Positions 11,601 to 26,478 of a stretch of DNA of 64,000 nt are shown here, piece after piece (within the stretch, counting starts at the first letter, position 1; every line of letters begins with the position of its first letter). The notes below the pieces were generated by a model. The model did not search any database, had not been told where the DNA came from, and saw nothing but the letters and a program-made list of their open reading frames with translations. This stretch comes from Blastomussa wellsi. Its lineage: Eukaryota; Cnidaria; Anthozoa; Scleractinia; Plerogyridae. Made by a program: the position numbers and the translations under genes. The stretch is from NCBI GenBank assembly GCA_947652115.1, contig OX393565.1:23315938-23379937 (forward strand). Direction: 5' to 3'.

Positions 11601-14600
11601 TTGCATAAGCCCGAACCCGTACACTACACATAAAGACAAACCAACTATCTACGAGACGTTTGCTATTGTGTACTCAGCTCAAGGCTTCTTAAATTTACTT
11701 TCATGATCAAAAAATTAGTTTTCCAAAAACATTGTATAAAATGGCAAAATATAAAAAAAATGGGCTCTATCTTTACAAAGACGATTTCTTACCGTTATGT
11801 CCTTGCAGGTATCACAAGTTAGATTTTTCTGGTTCCCAGTCGCCAATTCGACTAGCGTCAGGATCGTGCGACACATCTGAAGGTTCTCTGGTTGTATGGA
11901 AGTTAACTTCTTGACCACTGTATTTGAAATCTAACCCAGGGAAAGCACATGTATTGTTATTTTTAAAGCGTTATTCTGGAGATAAAGCTTTTCATACCCT
12001 TTCATCATTGGTCCTTATTGTGCCATGGGCGCAAAAGTCCTCATACACCTTACCTAGCGTATTTTTTACATACGATGACAACTTCAATGTTGACATTAAA
12101 GAGACAGGGCAGAACGTACACAGTCTCTAGAGGAAGTGATTAAGTGAAGTTTTATCTTGTTTGGAGCATGAAGAATATCCGAAATAGATAAGTAAGAGAG
12201 ATTTTACTGCAATTTGATTCCTATTCCGAAATGCGTGCGGGAATGATGATATTAATTTTGTTTCAACTATCACCTACTAGTATTTGTGTATCTTGGTCCA
12301 GTGGCATTCCGCAATCTGTTTTTTCATTGGCAGTCGTTATGACAGTACGAGCAAGTTGGACAGCCTGACTAATATTGCCCTGCATTAAATATCCATCAAG
12401 CTCACTGTCTTTCCCAGTGACACGGATTTTTAACCTGTTTGCAACCTCGTGTATCTCCGAAAGACAAGGATCAAGCTTGGGTGATGGCTTCACCTGAGTA
12501 AGACCAACTTAGAAAATTAATATGTTGCAGTTTTATTACTCATTTAAATATCGAATAAATGATATAATTTACAGTTGCTATCAATACAATGTCTGCAATA
12601 TATCTAGGAGCGATTGTGATCTCTCCTCTATTATTTGCTGTTCCCCTCCCCTTCTCTCCTCTCCCCCCCCCCCCCACCCCACACTCCTGCCTAATACCTC
12701 GTTAAACAAAGCGCCATTATATCGCGAGTTTCTATTCAGTTGTAGTGCTGCACTTCCGATCGGTGCAATTTGCATTATATATTGGTATGAAAGAAGTAGC
12801 AATGAAAAAACAGAGGCAAACCACAATAAATCAATTACCTTGACCGCCACTGTCTCTACAACATTAACACCAACAAAATTCTTGATAACGATTTTAATAT
12901 GCAATTGGAAATCATCTTCTGGTGATCCTGCCGGTAACACTGATGGAGCAGACTTGGTAGAGCTGCCATAAGATATTGGATCCTCTCCAAGACGAAATTC
13001 ATACGTTATTGGTTTACTTTTATCTTGCCATTCAAAGCACTCAAAAATAAACTCGGTCTCAAGTGAGAAGCCTTCGCTGACTGATGCCTCGCAGTACCCG
13101 CCGTGCGGCTTCCCAGCTGTCTCAAAATCGAGCATGGCAAAACCTTCTGTTCCTTCTCCTGGTGTAACAAAGAGAATCAATCTGTATGTAGCGTTGGACT
13201 GCAATGAGTTTTTCTTTAGTATAATATTGGTCGCATTCACTGCGGTGGAAGTCATGTTTGTTAGAATAGGTATATCTTCCCATTCGTTTGTGTCATTCAT
13301 TTTCTTTAATCGCCATTCATAAACTGAACCACTGCAAGCAGAATTGGTACATTCTGATGTCACCCGTAATTTGTTAGAAGCAGACACTATTGAACCACAA
13401 TCTACAAAGCATCTGAAACAAACATAACTTTATGAAATGTTTAAGTCGATGTTACTAATGAAAAATCTACATTAATTATATCAGCGACGCTCTGCGATGT
13501 ATGTTTGAAGCAAGTGAGCATATGTTGTTTGTCTTAGCAACGCATTTTCGTTTACTGTTTTTTAGCTTTTTGACGCAGCTTACTTAACTTGGAAGATTGC
13601 GAGAGTTCGTTCGCAGCTCTCTAGAACCTCTAATTTCATTTCAGGGCTAGGGTCCATTGTTAGTGTTGTTTATTGATCATTTTTTCAGCCAATAGGAACT
13701 TGTAAAGAGCTGCGTACCGCCCGATTCCGAGCTCATATCCAAAGCTTCCTTCTAGTTCGTTCATGAACATGTGATTGGCGTTACTAACATTTACCTTAAT
13801 GCCACCTGCGGTATCTGGCCGTCAGCGATCTCAAATGAAATCTCGTCAAGGGAGCTTCTCTCATCTTTGGAAACATTTAGCCTCAGAACATACGTTTTTC
13901 CAATTTGAAGTTGACCAGGGTGGATGCTGATGGTTGTGGGTATTGGGTTCACCACTCCATGAAAAGAACCGAAACAATCACTGCTCACTGAGACATTTCC
14001 TTCTAAATCAAGACATGACCAGGCAAAATTTAGCCCGGTATTGTTTCCAGGGCCAATATCTTCATCATAACTCAGTGAACCGTCCACAGTTACAATGTCC
14101 TTAGATCCCCAACGCACACTGCTTCCACCATCAATAAAGGCTCTTACTGGAGCTGGGATAACTTTAATAAAGCCGTAGTTGAAGCCTCTAAGAATCTGTG
14201 GGGACGCTGAATCTCCGACAGTATACGAGGCAATGAATTTGATTAAAAAGATACCAGCAGGTATAGATCTCCTGTTTATGGTCCACTCAGAAGTGCCTTG
14301 ACTCATTAACATTCCCACTGCTGACTCCGTCAGCTCCATTTTACTAATTGCAGTCCATTTGAATGTACTTTCTACTATCCTAACAGCACCCGGAAGGCCC
14401 GAAATTGTCCCGTCTAGGGCACTTCTGACAGACCGCTTTACAAGAGTAGGGTTATATATATCCCTGGAAATGTCTCTGATTATCACTGAGAAGTTTCCTG
14501 TTGAAGGATTTCATAAAGGTAAAAGGTTTTCAGAGATACAATCATAATAAACAATAAGTGAACTTTAGCGGTTCTGCCCTATCGTAACGTGAGGTCAGTT

Positions 14601-15733
14601 TATCTACTATGAAATAATGACTAAAAATCAAGAAATTCTCACATTCTCAGTCTAAAATCAAGCTCAGTCTTCAAACAAACAAGCAAGCAAACAAACAAAC
14701 AAACAAACAGAGAAAACAAAACAATAAAAACACATTTCAAAGAAGAAATAAATGCAAGAAAATAATTGAATTAAATGAAACTTTCTATTAGTCGCAATGT
14801 AGATACGGAATTACAATGATAATCCTCGCTTTTTTAATGTAAATACTGAAACCAACTAACACAGCATCCTTATCCTTATCCTAACCCAAAATAAGCCTAA
14901 TTTAAGCAATTAATGTTAGTATTAAAAAATATTGTTATAGTTATTATTATTAGTAGCCGTTGTATTTTATTGAAGTATTTATTATTTTTTCTTTCTCGAG
15001 GATAATTATGGTAATATTAGTCCAATAAAGCTAGTCGGATAATTCGGGTTGAAATGAAGTGAATGTGTGTGTATGTATGTTTCAACAATAATAATAAAAA
15101 GTAAGCCTGGTTACTGTTAATATGGGCACAAAAAATGATTTAATGGAGAAACATAAGGGTAGAAACACTTGTTTGCTCACTCACCCAAAGGCTCACAAAG
15201 TACCCCTTTTCCAGTATAGTTTTTCCAACACACACAATTAAAGGAGCCTGGATTATTATAACAATGGGCCAATCCATGACAGTTGTGAGTTGCTGTTGCA
15301 CATTCATCGATATCTGTAGAAATGCAAATTACACAATAGGCCAGATATTTAAACACGGTATCTTAAACACTTCACTAAACAAACGGCAAAGAAAAGTTAT
15401 CAACGGGTACTCGTTAATTGTATAACTTCCGTCAGAGTTAAATGATTATACTTGGGAACTTGCAACCCTGGTCACTTAGTTTATTTGTCATGACCACGAT
15501 TTTTCTTCATTCATTAACCAGCACCAGTGGTAATATTTGAACTAATAAGCTTATTAAGAAAACACAAGATTATTTTTAAAAGTGAGCGAAATGGAAAAAA
15601 AATACAAGAAAATATTGGCAACATGGAGTCGTGACACCTCCTTTTAAGGTACCGATGGGTTAATCCTGTTTAAGGATTCGTTTATCATCATCATCATCAT
15701 CATCATCATCACCATCACCGCCACCGCCACCGC

Positions 15734-15787
<54 letters not shown>

Positions 15788-17012
15788 TATTATTAACGCC
15801 ATTCGTCAACATCACCAGGCTTAATAAGTGACAGAAGTCCTGACGTCCTCATGAAGTCCTCATTATCATTTTAAGACCCATTTTATTTTAAAAATCTCTT
15901 ATTTCACCCCTCCTTCCCTTATTCCCAAACCCCACTGCAATCATGCAACATTGGATGGTGGAGAGGGGAATTTAACTTTCATCTTCCAGACGTTTAAAAC
16001 AATAAAAATGCCTTAATAATTCCGAAAGTAAACATTCGCTAGTATCAATATGAGAGAATCTAACTTTGTAGTGTTTTCTTCAGATCCAATTAACTCTCCA
16101 TGCACTTAAAATTTAAGCTGCTAGAGATTTTTGAATCCTTCCAGTTTCTTAAAGGCTTGCTACGCCCTGTTTGAACCAAGGATAAAATTGAACCACAACA
16201 CATCCACCGCTATTCACTAACAGAGAGGGTTTGATAGAAATAATTTTCAAAAGTCGGCCAACAACAGTATGTGCTAAATGAAGATCAGTTTTAAAATGTT
16301 ACAAAGCGGTACATTTTTTCAATTAACAACCATACCAGTGCATGTGACACCATCTCCTGAAAATCCTTTGTTGCAAGCACAGTTAAAAGAGCCAACTGTG
16401 TTGTTACAGTAAGCGTTCACGTCACAGTTGTGAGTTCCATTAGGGCTGCATTCGTTTATATCTGCAGAGACATTACCCTCACCTCTAAGATAACAATTAT
16501 CGTATCTGTATATTTGTAGTGTTTATATTTGCATTTTTTAAACCAGTCTACTTATTTCCTTGATTTTTACTGTTTTTACTATTTATTATATATACGGCTG
16601 TCATTGCATTAGCTATTCTTGGGTTGCACTGTCACGCAATAGAAAATTAAATCGAAAACCATTTGGTGGATGAAGTCAAGAAATTGCGATATTATAGAAG
16701 ATAATTAAAGAAGTCATCTCTCCAAGTTTTAGGTCCGTGCGTTATTCCAAACTTCAGATATTCGTCGAAGTGTTGCGTACTAATTTCTAGAGCCCAGTAT
16801 GGAGCCGCCATGTTGGCGTACAACTTTGGTACACCAATATGGCGGCTGGGAAATGGTGTAAACATCTGGAACTTACTTTGGTTATCTAAGCGACTGACTA
16901 TCTGTACTGAACATACAAACATTTTCATAAACACCTTTCCAAATGCTTTTACTTCTGAAATGGCTAAAAATCCCGAGATAATTATATATTATTTGAAAGA
17001 CACGATCATAAG

Positions 17013-17044
<32 letters not shown>

Positions 17045-20000
17045 CAAACTGCACTGTTTTCCAAACGAAGCATGCTATTGAGCTGAAAGATTGTAAGCAG
17101 ACATAAAATTGGCACCTCTTCTGCCTGATGAGGATAAAAACTTTGGTGACTCTTTAATTTTGGATTTTAGAATTTCATCACGTCACGGTAATCTACCCCT
17201 ACGCATGCACCATTCGCATTTCGGCATTGTCGCGACCTGTGGGACAACCTTCTTCGGAACTGATGTATTTTGAAAAAACAAACCTGTGCACTGTCGACCA
17301 TCTCCGGTATATCCATTTTTACAGCTACAAATGAATGAACCGTCTGAGTTTGAGCAAGAAGCATCTGGGTGACAGCCATGAGTCGGGGTCGCGCATTCAT
17401 CAATATCTTAACAGTAAGCAAATCGAAATTGAAATATTAATGAATTGTGTGACTTACTTGACTAAGTTCCTACCTCTGCCCTGGAAGAATAGGGCCATAA
17501 TTTCAATGAATTGTACAGACCAAATATATTGATCTACAAAATAAATGCCAAATGGAATATTTGTATGCAAATTTTGTCTTCATCATTTTTCTTAGTCGTT
17601 ACTTTGCGAAGTCGAAATGATGGTAAGTGGATCATAGTGCGATAAGGAATACAGTAATAAAAACCGATATTCAAATTAACGGCTTGTCAGAATACTTGTC
17701 ATTAGTTTATCTTTTATAAAAAAGTAATACAAAGAGTATTATAAGTATTATATATATATATAGGCAGTGCAATATCGCATCATAGGTCAAAAAGTTAATA
17801 ATAAATCACTTACCGCTACAAGATATGCCGTCCCCACTGTATCCTTTGTTGCAGGTACAATTAAAAGAACCAGCAGAATTGTTGCAAGTCGCCGATGAAT
17901 GACAGTTGTGAGTATTTTCCGTACATTCGTTAGTGTCTGTCGACAAGAGTATTAGAAAGGTAATGGGAGGGCTTTTTAAGAAATAAAATACATCAAGCTT
18001 CTTCTGCTATCATAATCTTAAAACGATGGGTAAAAATCGGTAACTGCGACTAAGAAAGCCCGAGACATAATTTTAGTCACAGGCATCCGTGTTTCAGTAT
18101 CAACGGTGTTGAAAAGTTTCAAATCTGGAAGACCTGAATCCTCAACTGACTTCTCGTACGTGTTGAACAAAAACGTACATGAGTTGGTTATTCAAAGCGG
18201 ATCATGACAAAGGAATCACAAAGCGCTTTACGGAAACCTATCAAGGCTACCGTCCATTTGCCTTATCTTTCAACTGCCGTTGATGACAGAATGTTCAGTT
18301 GTAACTGTGTTGCTTAGCTCTGTTCACCGGCGCGAGTTTTTAACAACATCGAGTTGTGAAATTATTCACTGGGCTCTGAAGACTGCGCAGCTATATTATA
18401 GATTAGGCGAAACTTCAAGACGTCACAACAAGTGAGCAGGACAGTCACCAAAGCTGGGAAAGTATGAAAACAAGAAATAATATCCGTGAAGGAATGAATG
18501 AACGAATGAGCGAACAAACGAACGAACGAGCGAACGAACGAGCGAACGAGCGAACGAGCGAACGAGCGAACGAGCGAACGAGCGAACGAGCGAACGAGCG
18601 AACGAGCGAACGAGCGAACGAGCGAACGAGCGAACGAGCGAACGAGCGAACGAGCGAACGAGCGAACGAGCGAACGAGCGAACGAGCGAACGAGCGAACG
18701 AGCGAACGAGCGAACGAGCGAACGAGCGAACGAGCGAACGAGCGAACGAGCGAACGAGCGAACGAGCGAACGAGCGAACGAGCGAACGAGCGAACGAGCG
18801 AACGAGCGAACGAGCGAACGAGCGAACGAGCGAACGAGCGAACGAGCGAACGAGCGAACGAACGAACGAACGATTGAACGAACGAACGAGCGAATGAATG
18901 AACTTTATTCATTTGTCAGAGTATTCAGCTTAGTTAACTAATTGAGGACCAAGGAATGTTTGCCATATCAAACTGAGGAGGAGCGGGACACATTTCAAAG
19001 TCTAATCAAAGTTATAAAACTTTGATTTAAAATGATGGTATGCATTCCACTAACCTTTGCATGGAACGCCGGAATAGCCTTCATCGCAGGTGCATGTATC
19101 TGAACCATTTGTGCCTGAACATGCATCATTCGCATCTGTACATGTAAAACGTTTTGCTCGATCGATTAGATGTTAGAAGAAAAGGCTAAAAGTAATCCTG
19201 TAGGAGTGCAACGTTTTTCTTCATGAACAAACAAATAAACAATGGAATAGGCCATTTCCGAGTTACCGTTTTCCTCTGTTTCAAAACGAGTCTAAGTGCG
19301 AAACTATTCATATCAAAATGAGCGTGTTTTGCATGAGAATGACGATGCAGGCCGGTAAAACACATTTTCATGTGAGTGGTTTCGCACTTAGACTCGTTTT
19401 TACACTGAGGCAAAAGCGAACTCGGAAATGGGCTATTAACGTGGAAGAAAACTGAAAACGGAATTACCTTAATACGCCGCTATTTTTTGCCAGTTTTAAT
19501 AATCGCACTACTCGTAACGATCAAGCTAGGAAGGTAGGCTATGCCAATTACTTGGAAAATAATCACTAGTTCATAAACCATGAGCAGCAACAACAACTTA
19601 CCCTTGACACCACAGTAACGCTGATCACAGCCATTTGGCGTTTTTAGCTTGTAAACGTAGAATCCACTGCAGTTGCGTATCTCAACCGAATATGACGTTT
19701 GACAGCAGCTTGAGGTATAATGCATGCATGCGCTTCTGGTTACAGTGTCGTAAGCGACAGTGGGGTGATCGCCTCTGATCCAGCCAGCCTGGTCCGAGCC
19801 GCAAGTTGAGTGTGGAATGCAATAGGGAGCCATCATTGTGCCAGCGTCTCCAGTGAAGCGGTACCAGTGATTACCGGTAATGTTATCAACATCGCAGTAA
19901 TCATTGACATCTTTATAACTATAGTATCTGTTGGCCTCATTAAGTTTCTTGTATCCCGATAGAGTGCATTCCGTTGGTATACCTGGGACTGTTAACAAAA

Positions 20001-23000
20001 TTGTCAACGCACTTTATTTAAGCAATAGACCACAAGTTTCTATGGTTTATAAGCTGATAAACCACGCGGGATGTTGGCAGAACACGAGAAGAATTTGTAA
20101 ATCACGAGCCGCAGGCGAGTGATTTACGAATTCTTCGAGTGTTCTTCCAACATCCCAAGTGGTTTATCAGCCAAGAACCATAGAAACTTGTGGTCTATTG
20201 CTTTTATATAATAATTCAGAAGACGCGCGATTTTTCCATGAGTTTACTGGCACAATAAACCATAGCTGATTGACCAATCAGAGCGCGCGCATTGATTTGG
20301 TTATTATATAAATAAAAATAGCAGACGCTTTCAGTAGCAACGTTTTCAAAAGCCTAAACGGAGGTAAAACAAATAGTGAAAACAGAAGCGGCCAGAGCAT
20401 AAACAGACGCAAAACAAGTACTGGAAAATCGTTCAGTCGTTTAGGTTGTCCTTACTTGGGATCACAGCAGCGCATACAAGCATAAGAATAAACCAACACT
20501 CAAACACAGTTATACCGTATTTTCTGTATTAAGCCCCAAGTTCCAAATGAACGCATGGTCTATAATACAGCGACCTATATTTTTTATTGCAGAATTTTGG
20601 TGAACTAATCATCATCTTTAAGTTAAAAAAATAAAAAGAAAAATTATTGGATAGAAAAAGATATAGTTAAAACCTTCAGAAAATCGTTACTCGAGGATGC
20701 CAATTATAGCCTTGGGAACAACGACTCGAGGTACGTTTTGTGTCGATATCGTTTATATTTGTCTGATTTTTGCCATAAATGAAATGTTAAATTTTTCCAT
20801 ATAATCCAGACTTACTCGCTATCAAGATTTTTTCCAAGTATTCGGTTAATAATCTGTCTTTTCAGCTACCGCAAAATTTACCGTGAAACGATGGGTGGGA
20901 TGGGTGCTTGGAAGGGAACATTCAGGGAAAGTTTCAAAAAAATTGTTGGATAACTTTTATTTCTGAGGAATCAACTTATAAAAAAAGTCACTCACCCACA
21001 TTTGTGACGCAGTATCTTAAACTGCAAGTAGGCGAGGGTACTAATTTATAAACATAGAAGTTTCCACAGTTTTTGACTTTAATTGAAGTACTCCAAGAAC
21101 AACACTGTGTACTATCGCTGAAACACGCTTTCCTTGGCGCCATCCCTTCAGCAACTGCGGGGTGAATTCCGTTCAACCAGCCAGGATAATTCGTGCCGCA
21201 TATACCGGTTTGCGGCTGCGGACAGCTCTCCGGCAAGTAGGAAAATCCTGCGTCACCAGTGAAGCGGTACCATTTAGTAGCAAGGGAAGTGTCGCATAGA
21301 CCATTGTTGGGAGTACTTACATTTCTGTCAGTAGAATCAAGTTTCCTGTACGAGATGCAAATGTCTGCAATTACAAAGAAAACGGACATAGTAATATTGC
21401 AATTATTTCCCGTCGCTGTTGTTCAAACTACAAAAATTACAAGGCGAACGTAAACTTAAGGGAATGACATCTTTAGTAAACGTTAATCTTCAAAGCCTGT
21501 TCATCAACTACCACCCCAGTGTTAATTTTCATGACAAAATAAAGGCTACATGTATCTGACTTACCCTTGCATGGAGCCCCTTGGTAACCTTCACTGCACG
21601 TACATTCATCCGCACCATCGCTTACAGAACAGGCATCACTCTTATCTGCACAAATGAAATTGATTTTTCATTACATTTGGAAAATATAGCCTCAAACTTA
21701 ACATTTTGTTAGTGCGTCGCGTATACAAAAACAGCATGGCCTAGTAATTTGCGCAATTTAATCCTGAGAGTCCTGGTTCAAATCCTGGGTTTGTTTTCAA
21801 CATATCCACACTTTGTAAATAGGTATAGCCTACTGGTCGATCAGCCTCCTGCCAGTTGAAATTTTTAGAAAGCTTCTGCTCGATTTTCAACATTAATATT
21901 TTGTTTTCCCCACAATTTTCTTAGCAGTGCTTTAATACACTGGCGCTTAAATAAAGTATTTATTTATTTTTCTTAAACAAACAGACAAATGAAAAAGTCA
22001 ATTGCGTAAAATTTGGAAGCCGGCTTATTCGTCGGATATTTTGCAGAAAATGTTCTTATCAACACTTCACAACTTTCCCAGGTAGAGCACCGGGATACTG
22101 TGCGAGATGTATCGGACCCGATTCCCAGACCGCACCGATACTCGGGTTCTTAAAAATAACTGAGGAGAACGTGTTGTCTTCAATGCAATAACGTAACGTC
22201 TCCAAATGGTTAGATGTTCTAGGCTCTGGAATATCATATATATAGAAGTACGATAAAACCGCCGTAGTCCCTGTCTTCAGTAGGGAGTTTAAGAAACCAC
22301 GACGGCGACGCTGAGAACAACGTCGGTTAAAAATGAATTTTTATTATATATATAGCGACAATTTTAGGTAATAAACCTTGCAGATAGAATTCTATATCTG
22401 CTATATTTTCACATGTGAGAAAAGCGATACGTCCAATCAGCTTCGCGTATAGCTTTCTTCACATGTGAAAAATATAACCAATCAGCATCAAGAGTAGAAC
22501 GACCTAACCAATCAGAGCGCGGGAATTCAAATGGTTTCCAACGAGGTGGTGAAAACAACACGCTGTAAGTTTGCAAGCTCTCGAAGACAGTTTATGTTTT
22601 GGCTACAAATTTTGTACTTTTGAGAACTTTATGGAAAAGAAAGCCGTCAGAAACACGCCAAGCAAAACCTTTAGAACACAGTTATGATATGGAAATGCTA
22701 AAACCATTCTCCAGGCGGAGCGAAGACAAACTAAATGTCGATAAGGGAAAGCCAAGAAATGAAAGACTTTCATTGTAGCTTTGATACAACGCAGCCGTGG
22801 ACGTTCTAAGAAAATTCAAGCACTCTTGGGAACACCAGGGTAAAGTAAATATTTCACTTTTGAATATGGTTTACGTCGTAATTACTGTTTAATGAACCGA
22901 CTCCTTGTGTTATCACAACTTTTGTTCAAAAATTCGCCAGTTGATTTGCGTGCAGTAGTTGATTCACTTATGGCGACGTTTCTCGATGCGATAGCAAAAG

Positions 23001-26000
23001 CTTTTCTTTTAAAAAGTATGAACACAGTGTGTTTTATACCGCTATTTAAATAAAGTTCTTTTTTACGATAGCTTGTCCTCGCCGTAATTTTTCTTTTCTA
23101 TTTAAAAGAGATCTCGCTTGGAAAGCCATCAGAATGCATTTGCAGCTTTGTTTTCCTCGTAGCGCTGCGTTTAACTCTTTAATTATAAACTAGAAAAATC
23201 GCTTTAAGTTTACAATGGTTGAGTACTCGTTATATATAATAAACAAATTACACCATAGAAAGTGCTTTGTACGGATTATTATTCACTCGTCGCAAAACTT
23301 TGGAAAACTCACTCGTTCGCTGCGCTCACTCGTTCGTTTTCCAAAGTTTTGCAACTCGTGAATAAAAATCCGTACGTCGCACTTTCTATGAAGTAATCTA
23401 TATATATTTTACCCACGAATACTCTAAAGTCATTTAGTCTGTTTCTGACTGTCATAAATATCTCAAAACTGAATCTGGAACACAGCGATAAATTCGAAAT
23501 AGAAATTAAAAAAATAGCCTTCGTGGCTCACGTTCTCTACACAACGTAGAATTTGGACATTTCACGTTGTTGTTCTGCAGAGGACGGCAAAGCAATGTAC
23601 AAAGAATTATAACGCACGTGCAAAGCCACTGTTCTGTTCATCAAACCAGGCTTTTGTTTAGCGACGTTGCCGTTGCCGTTGTGGTTTTCTTAAACTCCCT
23701 ACTAGTATCTTAAATATTACGGTCAGCTGGGGAGGTCAAAGAACCTAGATACTTATCGCAAAGAGTAGGGTATCGATCGTTTTCTTGGTGTTGTGGTCTG
23801 GTCTATTGTGATGTGAAGGTTGGGGTTAGCTAGTGCTCTACATATTAGCATAGTATCGCTGGGGGCCTAACAAGCCCCTCCAACCCCAGGAGAAATAAAG
23901 GTATGATGTAAAAGGCTAACGCTTTTTAACAGGAAGGTTATCTTGAGTTGTGTTACAGTTTTTAAATCAATTTCAGTGTAATTTTCTCATGGAAAACAGC
24001 TTTCGACCAATGCAAGTTATATTGTAAAATATGACGTAGCCAATAAAGATAAGCAAGCAGGAGATGTTATGCCATTTAGCAAAGTGAACTTACTGTTAAC
24101 ACCACAGTAACGCTGATCACAACCACTTGGTTTCTGTAGCTTATAAACGTAGAATCCACTGCAGTTGCGTATCTCAACCGAATACGACGTTTGACAGCAG
24201 CTTGATCCACCATGCATACACGCAGTTCGTGTTACCGTCTCGTAAGCTACATTCGGATGATCACCGCCTGTAATCCAACCACTCATCTCAGAGTTGCAAG
24301 TTGACTTCGGAATGCAGTAAGGCGCCATCATGATTCCTGCATCCCCCGTGAAACGGTACCATAGGTTACTGGTAATGTTATCAGCATCGCAATAAGTTTT
24401 GCCGTCATTATTGCCCCAATATCTATTGGACTCATTAAGCTCGGTGTACCCAGACGGTGTGCATTCTGCTGGTATACCTGGAACTGTTTAGAAAGACGCA
24501 ACAGAACCATTTTATATAAAACAGAGATTGAATCTCTTTTAATTTATTAGAAATATTTCATTACGGTGTGTTCTGAAAGCATATAAAAACAAATAGTGAG
24601 AGAATAAGCGACCAATGGATAAGAAATTAGGAACCGTCACATTCACATGTCTTTATACGCTGCCCTCACTAAGTATCACCCCAAGATAAGCAGAATTAAC
24701 GTGACGTGTAAGCCGTGAGAAGCGATCGGGGGTGGGTGTAGCCATTTTATAAAGTGTGTTTCAGCTCCTTAAAAATGTGAGCGTAAGAATAATCATAGAT
24801 GTAGATTCGAAGACGCGAAGAATACAAGGTTGTGCATCTCTCGTGCACGTGCTTGCTTGCTTGTGTCTAATAGGGACAAAGTAACATTGGAAAATGTAGC
24901 ACGATTTAAATCCACCACGTCGTTGTTGTTGTCGTAGTTTGTTTTGGCTGTTTTTTAATTTCTCCGCATATAAGTGAAAGCTAAAAAAGGTAAAAATGCA
25001 AAGGTGAATTTAATTTCTTTCAAAACAGGTGAACTGCATTAGCTGGTGTAACGCACCGTTGTCAAAAGGAGAAGAATCGTTGATTAAAATTATGACTAAA
25101 CGGGAATGCGTTTTCTTGGTAATTTGGAAGTAAGAATCTCAGACAATTGTACACTGTACGAGTTCGCCCCCTCTCTCCACTTAAAATTTTGGAAAAAAAA
25201 CAGTTATTTTTGTTATCTAGTTAAAAAATAATACAAGAAGGTGGAAGAGGGGTAAACGTTACCCACGTCATGTGTCCGATCTGTCTGGGATTGTAGGTGT
25301 AAAGGAGATCAGCAAAGTTGTCAAAATTATTGGCGTCAATTTTACTTTTAATTAATCACTGTTCTATAAAATGAATTTCGACACGATTGAGAAATCTTTA
25401 AGAGGGTAAGTCTAAAAGGCTGGCGATGGAAAGATCTAACGTTGCTTGGAAAAATATAAATGATAAAGGCATAAAGGGTATGTATGTATGTATGTATTCG
25501 CTATAACAAAATAGATATATACCGCGGGCTTCTCTAACTTCAGACAAAAAAGATTTTATTAACCGTCGGACGTACAAGCAAACTCATACCCCCACCGTGG
25601 TACAACGGTGGAGGGGGGTGATGGGAGGAACCCCTCCCCTGGGTTTTCGTTGGATTAAGATACTTTGGAACGGGTAAACCGTCAATAGATAGCCTCCTCA
25701 CAGACCGCCTTTTATCATTAACTATGCAACCTTGATATGGCGCAAGAGGCACCGAAACCTTGGTTTCTATCACTTACATTTCTTGTCTCGTGTATTTCTA
25801 AATCGTTTCTTATAAGTATAATTATCTCTTACCCTTGTTAAATAGTTAACTCTCGTTTGTTATTGTTAGTATTATAATTTCATTTCTTTTTTGACCGCTT
25901 TTTTAGCTTAATATAATTTATTAATTAAAAAACAATGATAAGTCAAAGACTACTGCAAGGCTGAAACAACGTGATATCTTTTGAACAATATTTCGGCTGG

Positions 26001-26337
26001 CCAAACCAGCCTTCTCGATCAGGTTTAGATGTAACATCTAAACCTGAAGAAGGCTGGTCTGGCCAGCCGAAATATTGTTCAAAATATATCACGTTGTTTC
26101 AGCCTTGCAGTAGTCTTTGACTTATCATCGTTTATTAATTTTTCAAGTTTGGCTGATTAGATCTCCTGCAAGATCCAACGTTCAATCAAGCAGGATCTTC
26201 GTACATGGTTTTTGCAGTCAATTTTTTTTAAACACTGATATTTTTATATATACTGTACAGTATGCTTAATAAAATAAAAAATAAAAAAATAAGTATTATT
26301 ATTATTATCATTATCGTTATCGTTATTGTTATCGTTA

Positions 26338-26375
<38 letters not shown>

Positions 26376-26447
26376 GTCAATTCTTTTATTTTTATAATAA
26401 AATAATTACGAATATTATTATTACTATTATTATTATTATTGTTATTA

Positions 26448-26478
<31 letters not shown>

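Noticed and set aside
12522..12971. 149-codon plus-strand frame
   Set aside because: Covers a poly-C intron tract and the antisense of polycystin exon 13; no domain.
18445..18912. Long open frames on both strands (RSFARSLV and ANERTSER repeats)
   Set aside because: They come from the 8-bp array, which cannot make a stop in any frame; no start context, domain or splice link.
22280..23703. A full autonomous transposon
   Set aside because: Terminal repeats are good, but no transposase reading frame and no clear target duplication were found.
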